53,808 nt of DNA from Oscillatoria sp. HE19RPO (GTDB lineage: Bacteria; Cyanobacteriota; Cyanobacteriia; Cyanobacteriales; Laspinemataceae), in NCBI RefSeq assembly GCF_024220515.1, contig NZ_JAMXOT010000166.1:1-53808 (forward strand), in the 5' to 3' direction. The first letter of the stretch is position 1; every line of letters begins with the position of its first letter. The translations under genes were made by a program, and so were the position numbers. Under the pieces are notes generated by a model that worked only from the letters and a program-made list of their open reading frames with translations, had not been told where the DNA came from and did no database searches. Positions 42,486 to 51,849 of this stretch are shown piece after piece.

Positions 42486-43223
42486 TTACTGCCGGAGGGC
42501 GGTTTTCATGGAAATCCAGGCGAACTGGGGTAATGCTAACATCCGTCTCCAGCGCCAGGGTTCTTGATAGAGACGGTAGGCCCACTCCATCTGTATCCTT
42601 TGTAACCAAACGGGTGCTCGCTCTTTTTGACCCGACCAAATATCGAAACTCCCGCCAACTCCCACCCAAATTGCTTCGGGACATAAATGGCGATTTTCTC
42701 GAATCCAAAACTCTTGTCGAGGAACGCCTAATCCGACTAAAATCAATCGGGGTTGCAGTTGTTGCAGTCGCGCTTTGAACGCCGGTTCATCCTCTGGAGA
42801 GAGATATCCATCCTGGGTTCCGGCGATCGCCAATCCCGGTAACTCTGTTTGCCATCGCTTCGCCGCTATCTCAGCAATTCCCGGTTTCCCCCCAAAGAAA
42901 AAGGTGGAACAGTCCTCCCCCAAATCCCCCGCTAACTGCACCAATGACTCCGCCAGTTCAATTCCCGGACAGCGCTGGATTTTTCGACCCCGGACGAGAA
43001 AGTAAAACACCACTCCGGCACCATCAGGAATCACCAAATCCGCCTGATGAATCACCTCAGCGAGGTCCGGAGTCTCTAGCGCTTGCATGGCCATTTCCGC
43101 ATTCAGCGTCACCACATGAGTACCCTGGCGTTGCTGCAAACGTGACTGTAACCAATCTCGATAGTCAGTTGTAATATGAACCGGCAATCCTAATACGGAA
43201 AATTTTTGCAACACCTGTAACAT
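42486..43223 (-). CDS. WecG/TagA/CpsF family glycosyltransferase (GT26)
   Basis: 245 aa. Family motifs are present: ITTDYRDWLQSR, THVVTLNAEMAMQALE, DLVIPDGAGVVF and LILVGLGVPRQEFWIRENR. The enzyme adds a sugar (often N-acetylmannosamine or a related one) to a lipid-linked intermediate at the inner membrane face, for surface polysaccharide synthesis. A hydrophobic C-terminal region may bind the membrane. Donor and acceptor are unknown. Confidence 0.9.
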   Translation of the reverse strand: MLQVLQKFSVLGLPVHITTDYRDWLQSRLQQRQGTHVVTLNAEMAMQALETPDLAEVIHQADLVIPDGAGVVFYFLVRGRKIQRCPGIELAESLVQLAGDLGEDCSTFFFGGKPGIAEIAAKRWQTELPGLAIAGTQDGYLSPEDEPAFKARLQQLQPRLILVGLGVPRQEFWIRENRHLCPEAIWVGVGGSFDIWSGQKERAPVWLQRIQMEWAYRLYQEPWRWRRMLALPQFAWISMKTALRQ

Positions 43224-43349
43224 AACCCTTTTGTTTTTAGACCCTTACTTCCAGCTTGCTAATGCCTCAGCTTATTCTTGACGAAATTTGATTTTAATTA
43301 TATTTTAATTTTATTAACTAACTAGACAGAATTAAAGTCCAAATCAGAC

Positions 43350-43440
43350 CTAACCCCCCAACCCCCTTCCCTACAAGGGAAGGGGGAGTGATTACTCCCC
43401 CCCCTCCCCTCGGAGGGGAGGGGGGGCTGGGGGGGGAGAG
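43350..43440. repeat. GC-rich REP-like hairpins
   Basis: Two stems: CCCTTCCCTACAAGGGAAGG and CCCTCCCCTCGGAGGGGAGG, flanked by runs of C or G, resembling those at 6240-6395 and 300-355. No gene is evident in the remainder of 43224-43551. Confidence 0.8.
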
Positions 43441-43551
43441 GTCCCATTTATAAAAATTGGAATCAAAGCGCCAGGATATTCTCAAGGCGGGGTAAAAATC
43501 CCTTGCGCCAACGAGTCCAATCTTACTGTTTCTTCAACCCCCAACAACCTC

Positions 43552-46500
43552 ATGACCCTGACCTCAAACGAACGTCAAACCCGATTAGAGTATTACTATC
43601 ACCAGATCCAGTCACTCATCCTAGTTCGCCAAAATCCGATTACAGGACTGTTACCGGCTTCTACTGCCATCAACGCCCACGGCGACTATACCGATGCCTG
43701 GGTGCGCGACAATGTTTATAGCATTCTCGCGGTTTGGGGGTTGGCCCTCGCCTATCGCAAAATGGATGATTCCCAAGGACGCACTTATGAGTTAGAACAT
43801 AGTGTTGTCAAGTTGATGCGGGGATTGCTGTTTTGTATGATGCGACAAGCAGACAAGGTGGAACGCTTCAAAGAAACCCAATCCCTGCTGGATTCTTTGC
43901 ACGCCAAATTTGATACCCATAGCGGAGATACGGTGGTTGGGGATAATGAGTGGGGACATCTCCAAATTGATGCCACGTCCATCTTTTTGTTGATGTTGGC
44001 TCAAATGACGGTTTCGGGATTGTCCATCATTTATACGGTGGATGAAGTTAATTTTATTCAGAATTTAGTCTATTATATTGGACGAGCTTATCGCACTCCG
44101 GATTATGGAATTTGGGAACGGGGAAATAAAATTAATAAAGGGAATCCGGAGTTAAATGCTTCTTCCATTGGCATGGCACTGGCGGCATTGGAAGCGATTA
44201 ATGGGGTGAATCTGTTTGGGGTGAAAGGGTCTCAGAATTCGGTGATTCATGTCTTGGCGGATGAAATTGCCCGCGCAAGACAGACTTTGGAATCGATTCT
44301 ACCTCGGGAATCGAGTTCTAAGGAAGTGGATGCGGCGTTGTTGAGTATCATTACGTTTCCGGCTTTTGCAATTGAGGATGGGCCTTTATGCGATCGCACC
44401 AAACAGAAAGTCATCAATAAATTACAGGGGAAATACGGCTGCAAGCGGTTTTTGCGGGATGGACATCAAACGGTTTTGGAAGACCCTTGGCGCTTGCATT
44501 ACGAACCTTGGGAACTGAAAAAGTTTGAGAATATTGAATGTGAGTGGCCGTTATTTTTCACTTACTTATTCCTGGATGGCATTTTTAGAGGCGATCGCAC
44601 CCAAATCGAAGAGTATAAAGAACGCCTCAACTCCCTAGTTGTCGAATCCTACGGATTGAAACTCCTTCCCGAGTTGTATTACGTTCCTGCGGACAAAGTA
44701 GAAGCGGAACGGGCAAATCCCCAGACTCAAACGCGCCTCCCCAATGAAAATCTCCCCTTAGTCTGGGCCCAAAGCCTCTATTTCCTCGGTCTGATGCTCG
44801 ATGAAGGATTGTTACACCGAGGGGATATTGACCCCCTAGGACGTCGCCGCACCCTCGCCGGACGCCGCAAACCTGTGGTGCAAATCGCCCTGCTGGCGGA
44901 AGATGAAGACCTACAAACCGAACTCGCCTATCATGGGATTGCCACCCAAACTCCGGCAGAAGTCGAACCGCTTCAAGTGCGAAAAGCGCGAGACCTCTCT
45001 GGGGTCTATCGGCAAATTGGCCGGAACGATAAGTTCGGGCTAACGGGACGACCTGTGCGCCGGTTACGCAGTCTCACTACTTCTAATATTTTTCGGATTC
45101 GCGGGGAAACGATTGTCTTCTTGCCGTCGTTCTTAGACCAACAGGAGTTTTACCTCACCTTAGATTATCACTTTTTGGTATCCAATATCAAGGGTGAACT
45201 CGCCTATATCCATCGCCATTGGTGGCGCTATCCTCAAATTGGGGGTCATGGGGTAGGACGTCCCACGGTCACTTTGTTGCTAACTCATGCGATGTTGGAA
45301 ACTGATGGCAGTAGTGAGGGATTTCTCCCGGCATTGCTGGAACTGATGAAAGAATTGCGGGACGGGAACTGCGAAGGGACGCCGGTGAAGTTGGGACGAC
45401 TGAATCAATTGATGCTCACTGGCAGCATTGAGCGGATTGATTTTCTCCATGACTTTCAGTTTAGTGAGAATCCGGTGAAAAATGCCGCACCCGCTTGTTA
45501 TTTTTTGGCTTACGATCCCGAGAAAAATGGGCCGTTGAATCATACTCAGGAGTTCATGCTAGAGTGTGAAACGGATCCGGGATTGTTGCTGGATAGTTTG
45601 AGATCTTCCTATAATCTGTATGAACAAATTGAACTGTTGCATACCCTCTGTCGCTTGCAGGGATTAGAGTTTGAAACGGGACTGGCAGGACCCGGACGCT
45701 CGGTGACAGTGGCGGATTTACTGAATGAAGTGTATTTTAAGGCGGGAACCGGGAAGGCGATCGGGGATTGTGCGATCGCCGGAAGTAACCCGAGAACAAC
45801 TCCGAAACCCGAGGGTAATAGCACCGAGAATGCCGCCGAACAGCAGATTCATTGGTCCGTCGTCCGTCGCGCTGCCGGATTGTTGAATAAAGTGGATATT
45901 GGGTTATCCGATGCGGTGACGGATATCCTCGTCCGGCAAAAGCAGATTACCGTCGGCAAAGCCTATACGGAGGCATCCCTGATTTCTCGTCCGATGTCCT
46001 ATACAGAAATTGTGGACAAAATTCGGTTGTTTTGCGGGGAGGACATTCGCGATCGCGTCTTGACTCAGGAGATTTTACTCTATCTAGGGTTATTAATCAA
46101 AGCCGAACCGGACTTATTTAATGGATTGCTCACCCTGCGCGTGAGTTACTTAATCTTGCTGATTACCAGTGAATTAGCGAAAGAATTACACCTCACCCAA
46201 GATGAAGCCTATGAACGGGTGATGGAATTAAGTCCCTTTGAAATTAATAATCGCTTGCGGGAAGTGTTGAAAGGATATGCCGGGATGAATAAACTCCTGA
46301 AAAAACAAGAATCCCTGCACGTCCAAAAACAGGAACAAGAGATTGACTGGGTGGTGCTGCCTTCCCCCAATGAAACCGAGGAAATCTCTGGCGGAAATTG
46401 GCAGCGACGGCGACAGTTAGATGGTGCCGCAGGACGAGTCCCGAAAGAGTTTTACCCTCGGGTGTGGGAAGTGATGCAACATTGCAAAGGGTTGGTGATT

Positions 46501-46905
46501 GGGGATAAATTAGAGCGCCGCAACCGCTTAGATAGCGAGTTAATTTTAGCAGAAATGACCCCAGGGGAGAAAAATTTTGCCCTGCGGGTGGAACATTTGC
46601 TAAATAAAATCCAAGCACCGGAATACCGACAGGTGAATATTGAAACCTTGATGGAACTCGCGGCAATTTGCGATCGCAACCCGGATTTACAGATTCAGGA
46701 ATATATCGTCCTGGATGTATTAATTGGTCATGCCGTGCGATTAGCCTGGATTGAAGGGCATCCGGAACGCAGCGACTTCTACGATGAAGATAAAGCCTTG
46801 GCATGGCCTTCATTTTACAATACTTCGCCTTATGTTTGTGCCAGTTTTGTGGTGAAAGCATTCCGCTACCTGACCAAATTTGGCAAGGCGATCGCAGTGG
46901 GGTAA
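43552..46905 (+). CDS. Giant GH15-related protein (phosphorylase kinase alpha/beta-like)
   Basis: 1117 aa cytoplasmic protein. The N-terminal 500 residues show the alpha/alpha-barrel of glycoside hydrolase family 15 relatives (TDAWVRDNVYSILAVWGLAL, WGHLQIDATSIFLLM, GIWERGNKIN). The remaining half matches the length and repeats of cyanobacterial phosphorylase-kinase-alpha/beta-like proteins. Members are annotated as glucoamylase-like but their activity is not established; a role in glycogen metabolism is likely. No signal peptide. One long uninterrupted frame; ATG 43552 follows no strong ribosome site. Confidence 0.88.
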   Translation: MTLTSNERQTRLEYYYHQIQSLILVRQNPITGLLPASTAINAHGDYTDAWVRDNVYSILAVWGLALAYRKMDDSQGRTYELEHSVVKLMRGLLFCMMRQADKVERFKETQSLLDSLHAKFDTHSGDTVVGDNEWGHLQIDATSIFLLMLAQMTVSGLSIIYTVDEVNFIQNLVYYIGRAYRTPDYGIWERGNKINKGNPELNASSIGMALAALEAINGVNLFGVKGSQNSVIHVLADEIARARQTLESILPRESSSKEVDAALLSIITFPAFAIEDGPLCDRTKQKVINKLQGKYGCKRFLRDGHQTVLEDPWRLHYEPWELKKFENIECEWPLFFTYLFLDGIFRGDRTQIEEYKERLNSLVVESYGLKLLPELYYVPADKVEAERANPQTQTRLPNENLPLVWAQSLYFLGLMLDEGLLHRGDIDPLGRRRTLAGRRKPVVQIALLAEDEDLQTELAYHGIATQTPAEVEPLQVRKARDLSGVYRQIGRNDKFGLTGRPVRRLRSLTTSNIFRIRGETIVFLPSFLDQQEFYLTLDYHFLVSNIKGELAYIHRHWWRYPQIGGHGVGRPTVTLLLTHAMLETDGSSEGFLPALLELMKELRDGNCEGTPVKLGRLNQLMLTGSIERIDFLHDFQFSENPVKNAAPACYFLAYDPEKNGPLNHTQEFMLECETDPGLLLDSLRSSYNLYEQIELLHTLCRLQGLEFETGLAGPGRSVTVADLLNEVYFKAGTGKAIGDCAIAGSNPRTTPKPEGNSTENAAEQQIHWSVVRRAAGLLNKVDIGLSDAVTDILVRQKQITVGKAYTEASLISRPMSYTEIVDKIRLFCGEDIRDRVLTQEILLYLGLLIKAEPDLFNGLLTLRVSYLILLITSELAKELHLTQDEAYERVMELSPFEINNRLREVLKGYAGMNKLLKKQESLHVQKQEQEIDWVVLPSPNETEEISGGNWQRRRQLDGAAGRVPKEFYPRVWEVMQHCKGLVIGDKLERRNRLDSELILAEMTPGEKNFALRVEHLLNKIQAPEYRQVNIETLMELAAICDRNPDLQIQEYIVLDVLIGHAVRLAWIEGHPERSDFYDEDKALAWPSFYNTSPYVCASFVVKAFRYLTKFGKAIAVG

Positions 46906-46995
46906 TTCAACTGGGTAAGTGGCAACACCCGGCGGGGGTTCAAACGATTGGCGGCCTCATAGCTAAAGTCGGTTGAAACCGACTGAAAGTCTTAT

Positions 46996-47709
46996 TCAGT
47001 GGGATTTATCCGCCTGTAGGCGGTCCCCTGAAAACTGCGCCAAACCCTGCACAAATTTTTGATGTTCTGCTGTCTGTAACCCTTGCTGAACACCCGCTAC
47101 CACCTGCACCACATTCCTCTGACGCAACGCTTCTACGGATAACCATAAACCGGGAAACACTTGCGATCGCAAAATCCCTTGTTCATCCGGCACTAGGGCA
47201 ACATATTGACCTTCTTCTAAGATAAACCAATCCAGTTTATTCTCATAAATTTGCCAGACAATATATTCCTGAACTCTATTCCGTTGATAGGCATTCAGCT
47301 TATCATTCAAGTCATAACTGGCACTAGAAGCAGCAATTTCCACAATCAATTCCGGTGCACCTTGAATATAATCATCCTCCGTAATCGAAGAATTACCCCC
47401 CACTGCCGGTTCAAGGCGTAACAAAGCATCCGGTTGAGGTTCATTCTCCTCATCTAAACGAACCGTCGGCTCAATTTGGGGGTCTACACCGGGCGTTCCC
47501 GTCCAATACGCACTCAACCAAGCCATAATCAGCGCATGGGGTCGGCTATGTCGATTTACACGAACGGGGGATGCCACAAACACAACTCCTTCAACTAATT
47601 CAGCTTTGGTAATCTCCGGTGCCCCATGATAGCGATGCTCAAACTCATCACGAGTCAGGCGATCGCCACTTTCTAAAGGGGGAGTATTTCGCACAGTAAT
47701 AGTAGTCAT
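46996..47709 (-). CDS. Uma2-family endonuclease-like protein (DUF820)
   Basis: 237 aa with the PD-(D/E)xK core of Uma2 proteins: LTRDEFEHRY near the start, GVVFVASPV, then ELIVEIAASSASYDLNDKLN with the catalytic Glu and Lys, and VQEYIVWQIYENKLDWF. The family is greatly expanded in cyanobacteria; cellular role unknown. A decayed copy of its C-terminal half is present at 47955-48292, separated by hairpin repeats. Confidence 0.9.
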   Translation of the reverse strand: MTTITVRNTPPLESGDRLTRDEFEHRYHGAPEITKAELVEGVVFVASPVRVNRHSRPHALIMAWLSAYWTGTPGVDPQIEPTVRLDEENEPQPDALLRLEPAVGGNSSITEDDYIQGAPELIVEIAASSASYDLNDKLNAYQRNRVQEYIVWQIYENKLDWFILEEGQYVALVPDEQGILRSQVFPGLWLSVEALRQRNVVQVVAGVQQGLQTAEHQKFVQGLAQFSGDRLQADKSH

Positions 47710-47770
47710 CGGCGTAAAATAAAACGTTAGGCTATATCCATTTTATAACAGGTTTCTATCAAAAGAAACC

Positions 47771-47920
47771 AGAAACCGGGTTTCTTGCCTAAGTTTCTGC
47801 AACTTATCACAAGTTGTTGAAAGAAACCCGGTTTCTCAACCTTGCCAGGGGACCAGAAACCGGGTTTCTTGCCTAAGTTTCTGCAAATTATCACAAGTTG
47901 TTGAAAGAAACCCGGTTTCT
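47771..47920. repeat. Two copies of the GAAACCCGGTTTCT hairpin repeat
   Basis: Two 66-base units (47771-47836 and 47855-47920), nearly identical, each flanked by AGAAACCGGGTTTCT and GAAACCCGGTTTCT, with an inner ACTTATCACAAGTTGT stem. Related to 12131-12196. Confidence 0.9.
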
Positions 47921-47954
47921 CAACTTAATCTTAATATCCGTTCCATCACTCCGC

Positions 47955-48292
47955 TGAAAACTATGCCAAACGCTGCACAAACCCTTGATGTTCTGCTGTC
48001 TGTAACCCTTGCTGCAACACCGTATTCAGACTCGCGCCATCTTTTCCTCGCAACGCTTCTACAGACAACCATAGACCCGGAAACACTTGCGATCGCAAAA
48101 TTCCCTGTTCATCCGACTCTCAGGAAACCTATCGACCTTATTGGAAGATAAACCAATCCAATTTATTCTTATAAATTTGCCAGACAATATATTCCTGAAC
48201 TCCATTGCGTTGATAGGCATTCAGCTTATCATTGAGGTCATAACTAGCACTAAAAATCGCAATTTTCACAATCAATTCTAGTGCGCCTTCTT
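47955..48292 (-). pseudogene. Decayed Uma2 copy (C-terminal half)
   Basis: DNA such as GATGTTCTGCTGTCTGTAAC and TTGATAGGCATTCAGCTTAT is shared with the intact gene at 46996-47709. The remnant covers about its C-terminal 110 codons, with deletions and frameshifts. The 5' half is missing, replaced by the end of the gene at 48296. Confidence 0.8.
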
Positions 48293-48295
48293 CAA

Positions 48296-49780
48296 TCAAT
48301 TTAGCTTTTTAAATATCCGGTGCAACATTGTCGTGACGCTTTTTAATTCTATCAATTTTCTAATCAGCAAAGCGACAACTCCCAATACAACCCCGATCGC
48401 GATGCTAATTCCCAGCACTTTGGTAAAGGGATGAATCGAATGGCTAAAATCGGGAATCCATTGGATGGTCATCTCACCATTTTGACTGCCAGCAGTGAGA
48501 TAGCCGGAACTCGATGCGGCGATTCCCGCGCCTGTTAACCCAGCGCCAATCACGTAAATCGCAGTTTCGATTTGGCGATCGCGTTTGGCTTGGTCGATTT
48601 CCACAATCCCTCGAATCGAAGCGATCGCTTGCTCAACTAACTCCGTCCCATGTTCAAAATAGCCTAAGTCCCCTTGGATTTGCCTGTAGAAGTACGGTGC
48701 GGTTTGTTGACTGAAGTGCTGTAAAAATGATAGTTCTTCCTTATCGGTTCCTAGTGTAGCACAAATTTGCTCAATTGTCTCGTTATAATTGTAAAGATTT
48801 ATCTCGATTGTATTGGCAAAATCTTCCAGCTTTCGCAAGAGGCGGGTGTATTCCAACGAATCGCAAGCGAGTTGCTTTAACTGGGTTTTAAACTCGTCTA
48901 AGTAACTGTCGTCTTTGTCGGGGTTAGCGCTATCGAGTTTTTTTTGCAGGTTGTCGAAGAAGGGGTCAAGTTGTTTATAATCTTGCTTCAGTTCGTCGTA
49001 AATGTTGCGACTGTCTTGAAACGCTTTGACAATTTTGCTCCGATAGAAGAACATATCGAAGATAGGATCGAAGCAATCTTGCAGAGTGCGATCGGCAGCT
49101 TCGTCGCGAAATAGCCAGATCAGGACGTGGGGAGAATTGTCAGCTTCACGGGGTTTGCCATATTCAAAAATTGAGCTACCAAATAACTCGCCACTGCGGT
49201 ATAATGGCGGTGCATTCTTGCCGAGTAACTCCTGGTAGCAGGTATTGGCAAGGTTTTGTAGATAGGTGGCATTCCGTTGTTTGGTTTTGGTGGTTATCCA
49301 AGCGGTAAGCAGGATAGTTTGTCCCAGAAAATTATCATCAGATTTTGGCAGCAGCAAGCAATTTTCGGGGTTAAAGCTGTTGAGGAGATTCACCTCGACT
49401 TCTGGTGGAGTCGATTCGTTTTCCTCGTCATAACCGACATTGAAGACTAACGCATAGCTATCTTCTGAGAGTTTCAAAGGTTGAGCATAGACTTCAATTT
49501 CGTCGTCGTTTTTCAGAGTGAAGTCAATCCGAGGTTTACCCTGGAGTAAAATCTGACGTTCCCCATTTCTGGATTGGCTAAAATCGAGATGATTTTTGAG
49601 GGATTCTGGTTTTGAAGCTAACTTATCTAAAAGGCGATCGCATTCTTGCCAGAGGGGATGATTTTCTCTGGCGTCGTCGCTGAGGTAGTAGGCGCATAAA
49701 TAGATGTTTGGCGCAAAAATGCGATCGCTGGGTTTAGGGTTCATTGGGTTTGCCTTGTCGGGAGTGGGTTCCTTTATCAT
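48296..49780 (-). CDS. Conserved cyanobacterial protein with C-terminal membrane anchor
   Basis: 494 aa. I recognise no named family. Residues 1-220 are globular with SDRIFAPNIYLCAYYLSDDA at the start. Residues 240-390 form long amphipathic helices (YDELKQDYKQLDPFFDNLQK), and two transmembrane segments follow (IYVIGAGLTGAGIAASSSGY and VLGISIAIGVVLGVVALLI) with a short loop between. It would be anchored in the membrane with a large cytoplasmic domain. Such proteins occur near CHAT and STAND genes in cyanobacteria; a stress or cell-death role is inference. Met13 is an alternative start. Confidence 0.75.
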   Translation of the reverse strand: MIKEPTPDKANPMNPKPSDRIFAPNIYLCAYYLSDDARENHPLWQECDRLLDKLASKPESLKNHLDFSQSRNGERQILLQGKPRIDFTLKNDDEIEVYAQPLKLSEDSYALVFNVGYDEENESTPPEVEVNLLNSFNPENCLLLPKSDDNFLGQTILLTAWITTKTKQRNATYLQNLANTCYQELLGKNAPPLYRSGELFGSSIFEYGKPREADNSPHVLIWLFRDEAADRTLQDCFDPIFDMFFYRSKIVKAFQDSRNIYDELKQDYKQLDPFFDNLQKKLDSANPDKDDSYLDEFKTQLKQLACDSLEYTRLLRKLEDFANTIEINLYNYNETIEQICATLGTDKEELSFLQHFSQQTAPYFYRQIQGDLGYFEHGTELVEQAIASIRGIVEIDQAKRDRQIETAIYVIGAGLTGAGIAASSSGYLTAGSQNGEMTIQWIPDFSHSIHPFTKVLGISIAIGVVLGVVALLIRKLIELKSVTTMLHRIFKKLN

Positions 49781-49812
49781 ACTTTAAGGGTTGAGTGGCG
49801 GCAACAATTGGG

Positions 49813-50175
49813 TTATATGGGTAAACGACGCACTCGTAAATATTCATCACTTACAGAAATAATTGCGCCAGTAGATAATTCCGTTTCACATTCTGCCAAA
49901 ACATCTGCTAATCTTTTTTCGAGCGTTTCCCGACTGGCGTTTCCTAGCCGAAATAAAATAACGCTGGGTAATGAAGATTTAGTTGTTGCCAACAAAAAAC
50001 CGAAATCTAGTTCCACAGTAAGAATTATTCTTTCTTCAGTTTCAGCCTTAACCAAAATTGCTTCATCGGGAATTTGTTCTAGTCCTTGTTCCACTAAATG
50101 AATGGCATCATAGCCTTGACTTCTTAACCAAGCAACTGTGCGCGGGGAAATTCCCATATCGGCCAAAAACTTCAT
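49813..50175 (-). CDS. DUF5615 PIN-like toxin
   Basis: 120 aa beginning MKFLADMGISPRTVAWLRSQ with the family pattern GYDAIHLVEQGLEQIPDEAI, and a PIN-like acidic set (Asp6, the DEAI Asp, Asp in VELDFGFLL). It overlaps the DUF433 gene by four bases (ATGA), the standard pairing of a toxin with its antitoxin. Confidence 0.9.
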   Translation of the reverse strand: MKFLADMGISPRTVAWLRSQGYDAIHLVEQGLEQIPDEAILVKAETEERIILTVELDFGFLLATTKSSLPSVILFRLGNASRETLEKRLADVLAECETELSTGAIISVSDEYLRVRRLPI

Positions 50176-50426
50176 TGAACTGACTCCACATTTGGATTGT
50201 TTTTAATGGGTATCGCTCTTTCCTCGGTTAACCATGCCGCATACAACAAAGCTTGGCGAATATCTTCCGGTTCCAAATAGGGATAGTCTTCGATAATTTC
50301 TGCTGCTGTTTTACCGTTTGACACTAAATTAACCACTAAAGAAACCGGCAGTCGCATTCCTCGAATACAGGCTTTTCCTGTCATTACTTTAGGATTAAAT
50401 GTGATTCTATCTAGTTGTTCCAACAT
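50172..50426 (-). CDS. DUF433 antitoxin
   Basis: 84 aa. The pattern RITFNPKVMTGKACIRGMRL then AAEIIEDYPYLEPEDIRQAL is the DUF433 helix-turn-helix. It should bind the operon promoter and neutralise the DUF5615 partner. Confidence 0.92.
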   Translation of the reverse strand: MLEQLDRITFNPKVMTGKACIRGMRLPVSLVVNLVSNGKTAAEIIEDYPYLEPEDIRQALLYAAWLTEERAIPIKNNPNVESVQ

Positions 50427-50523
50427 CGATTATTACCCCGTAGCTACACTAAAAGGATATTTTGAATTAAAAAAATTCTTTCATCAAATTAGACAAAAGT
50501 CTCTTTAACCGTAGATTTCAATC

Positions 50524-50841
50524 TTACGAGTTCCCCATCCATAGAGAATTCAGATCGATCTGCCAATTTTCATCCACAAATTCCATATTTTTATCATAAA
50601 TCAGCATTAACGTCCCGTTTGTAGTAACCCCTTTAGGGGTTGCACTCTTCAGCACAAATTGAAGGTAAATCCGGTGTTTGTCTCCGCAAACAGCGATCGC
50701 ACAGTTAATCAGTTCAGCCGACAACCTGCGCGGTAAGGCAATTTCTGCATAATAGCGATCGCTTTCATCCCAATACCCCGCAATTTTATACTCGCAACTT
50801 TCCAGATGTTCCCGAACTAAAGCATCCCAAACTTCATTCAT
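50524..50841 (-). CDS. Hypothetical protein
   Basis: 105 aa from MNEVWDALVREHLESC (ATG 50841). The open frame extends to 51030, but that part overlaps the preceding gene. Contains SDRYYAEIALPRRLSAELIN and ends FVDENWQIDLNSLWMGNS. I do not recognise a family. The 8-base overlap with the gene at 50834 indicates co-translation. Confidence 0.6.
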   Translation of the reverse strand: MNEVWDALVREHLESCEYKIAGYWDESDRYYAEIALPRRLSAELINCAIAVCGDKHRIYLQFVLKSATPKGVTTNGTLMLIYDKNMEFVDENWQIDLNSLWMGNS

Positions 50842-51178
50842 TGGGTTTGCTTTCGGTAATTTTCGGAAGTCGTTCTCGCAAACTTGAGGAAATTTTGGGA
50901 TATTGATTCTGCAAAGAGTGACTTTCTTGAGTGGAAATGTTTTGGTATCCTTTAACTTTTTTTGGGGCGGCGCGTACTGCATCTCTGATAGTGGGATGAT
51001 TTTTGCACCACTCTCTAATCTGTTTGGCAATCTCTGCGTTAGATGTATCGCTGGACGAGGTAATTTGTTTGTTTAAACTGTCTAACTCTTCGTTTGTTAC
51101 ATCCGGCGATAGAAACAAGTCTGGCTTGTTTTCCCAAACTTGCAGAAAGGCTTCTATTGTTTCTTCTGGTGTCATCAT
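50834..51178 (-). CDS. Hypothetical protein, helical N-terminus
   Basis: 114 aa from ATG 51178 (AAGGA about 9 bases before; the frame is open to 51226). N-terminal MMTPEETIEAFLQVWENKPD and acidic helix NEELDSLNKQI, then a basic, low-complexity tail. Partner of the next gene by overlap. It might be an adaptor or effector-associated domain, but I cannot assign it. Confidence 0.55.
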   Translation of the reverse strand: MMTPEETIEAFLQVWENKPDLFLSPDVTNEELDSLNKQITSSSDTSNAEIAKQIREWCKNHPTIRDAVRAAPKKVKGYQNISTQESHSLQNQYPKISSSLRERLPKITESKPNE

Positions 51179-51229
51179 CGTTTTAATTTCCTTGAGAATC
51201 ACTTCAAAGGTTATAACGCCACACACATT

Positions 51230-51493
51230 TTAGCCAAAAAATTGCTCGTAATCATCATGGCTACCAATCCAAAACCAGGTTACTGTGTCTTCCTCTTTCA
51301 ATCCCACTGCTCGATACCCCCGCGTAACTCGCACTGACCAAATCTCCTCTTTCTGATTGATGCACTTAAAATGCAGAGAAGGATGAAATGGGTTTTCAGC
51401 CCATAGCTGATAAGCTTTGCGGGTACGTTGCCGAATATCATCACTGAGCTTGCGATACTCAGCCCAAAAGGAGGGAAGAACTTCAGATTTCAT
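51230..51493 (-). CDS. RelE/ParE-superfamily toxin
   Basis: 87 aa with the small RelE/ParE fold: FWAEYRKLSDDIRQRTRKAY, then EIWSVRVTRGYRAVGLKEED and the terminal TWFWIGSHDDYEQFF. It overlaps its antitoxin gene by four bases. It would inhibit translation (RelE-like) or gyrase (ParE-like); sequence alone does not decide. Confidence 0.88.
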   Translation of the reverse strand: MKSEVLPSFWAEYRKLSDDIRQRTRKAYQLWAENPFHPSLHFKCINQKEEIWSVRVTRGYRAVGLKEEDTVTWFWIGSHDDYEQFFG

Positions 51494-51717
51494 AACTGCT
51501 CGTAATCCATTACAGTTGCTTTTCCCTCTGCCCGTTCCCGTTTCGCTTTTCGCGCCGCCGCGACTAATGCTGACTGGGTTCGACTAAAGGAGGCATCCCA
51601 CTGCTGTTCATCCTGTAGATCGGCAATGTACTCGCGCAAATGCTCTACCACTCGTTCCTGTAGTTCAATCGGTAAAGCTTCTACCATTTCCACCAAATCG
51701 TTTGCTGCTGATGACAT
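51490..51717 (-). CDS. Antitoxin partner of the RelE/ParE-like toxin
   Basis: 75 aa, helical: VEMVEALPIELQERVVEHLR then a flexible tail rich in Arg and Lys (AARKAKRERAEGK). The position upstream, with a 4-base overlap, marks it as the antitoxin. Family uncertain, possibly DUF2281-like. Confidence 0.8.
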   Translation of the reverse strand: MSSAANDLVEMVEALPIELQERVVEHLREYIADLQDEQQWDASFSRTQSALVAAARKAKRERAEGKATVMDYEQL

Positions 51718-51849
51718 CGTTCTTTTCCCTCAAAAGATACTCGGCTTAATTATAACTTAAATTTCTTAAGCCGATTGGCGTTTTTAAGGGGGGTTGGGGG
51801 GATCTCTTCGTAATTCTGCAAGAGTTCCATTGTCTTTTGGCTTGGATTT

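Noticed and set aside
46244-46861. 205-codon frame antisense to the GH15-related gene
   Set aside because: A shadow; no ribosome site and no family pattern.
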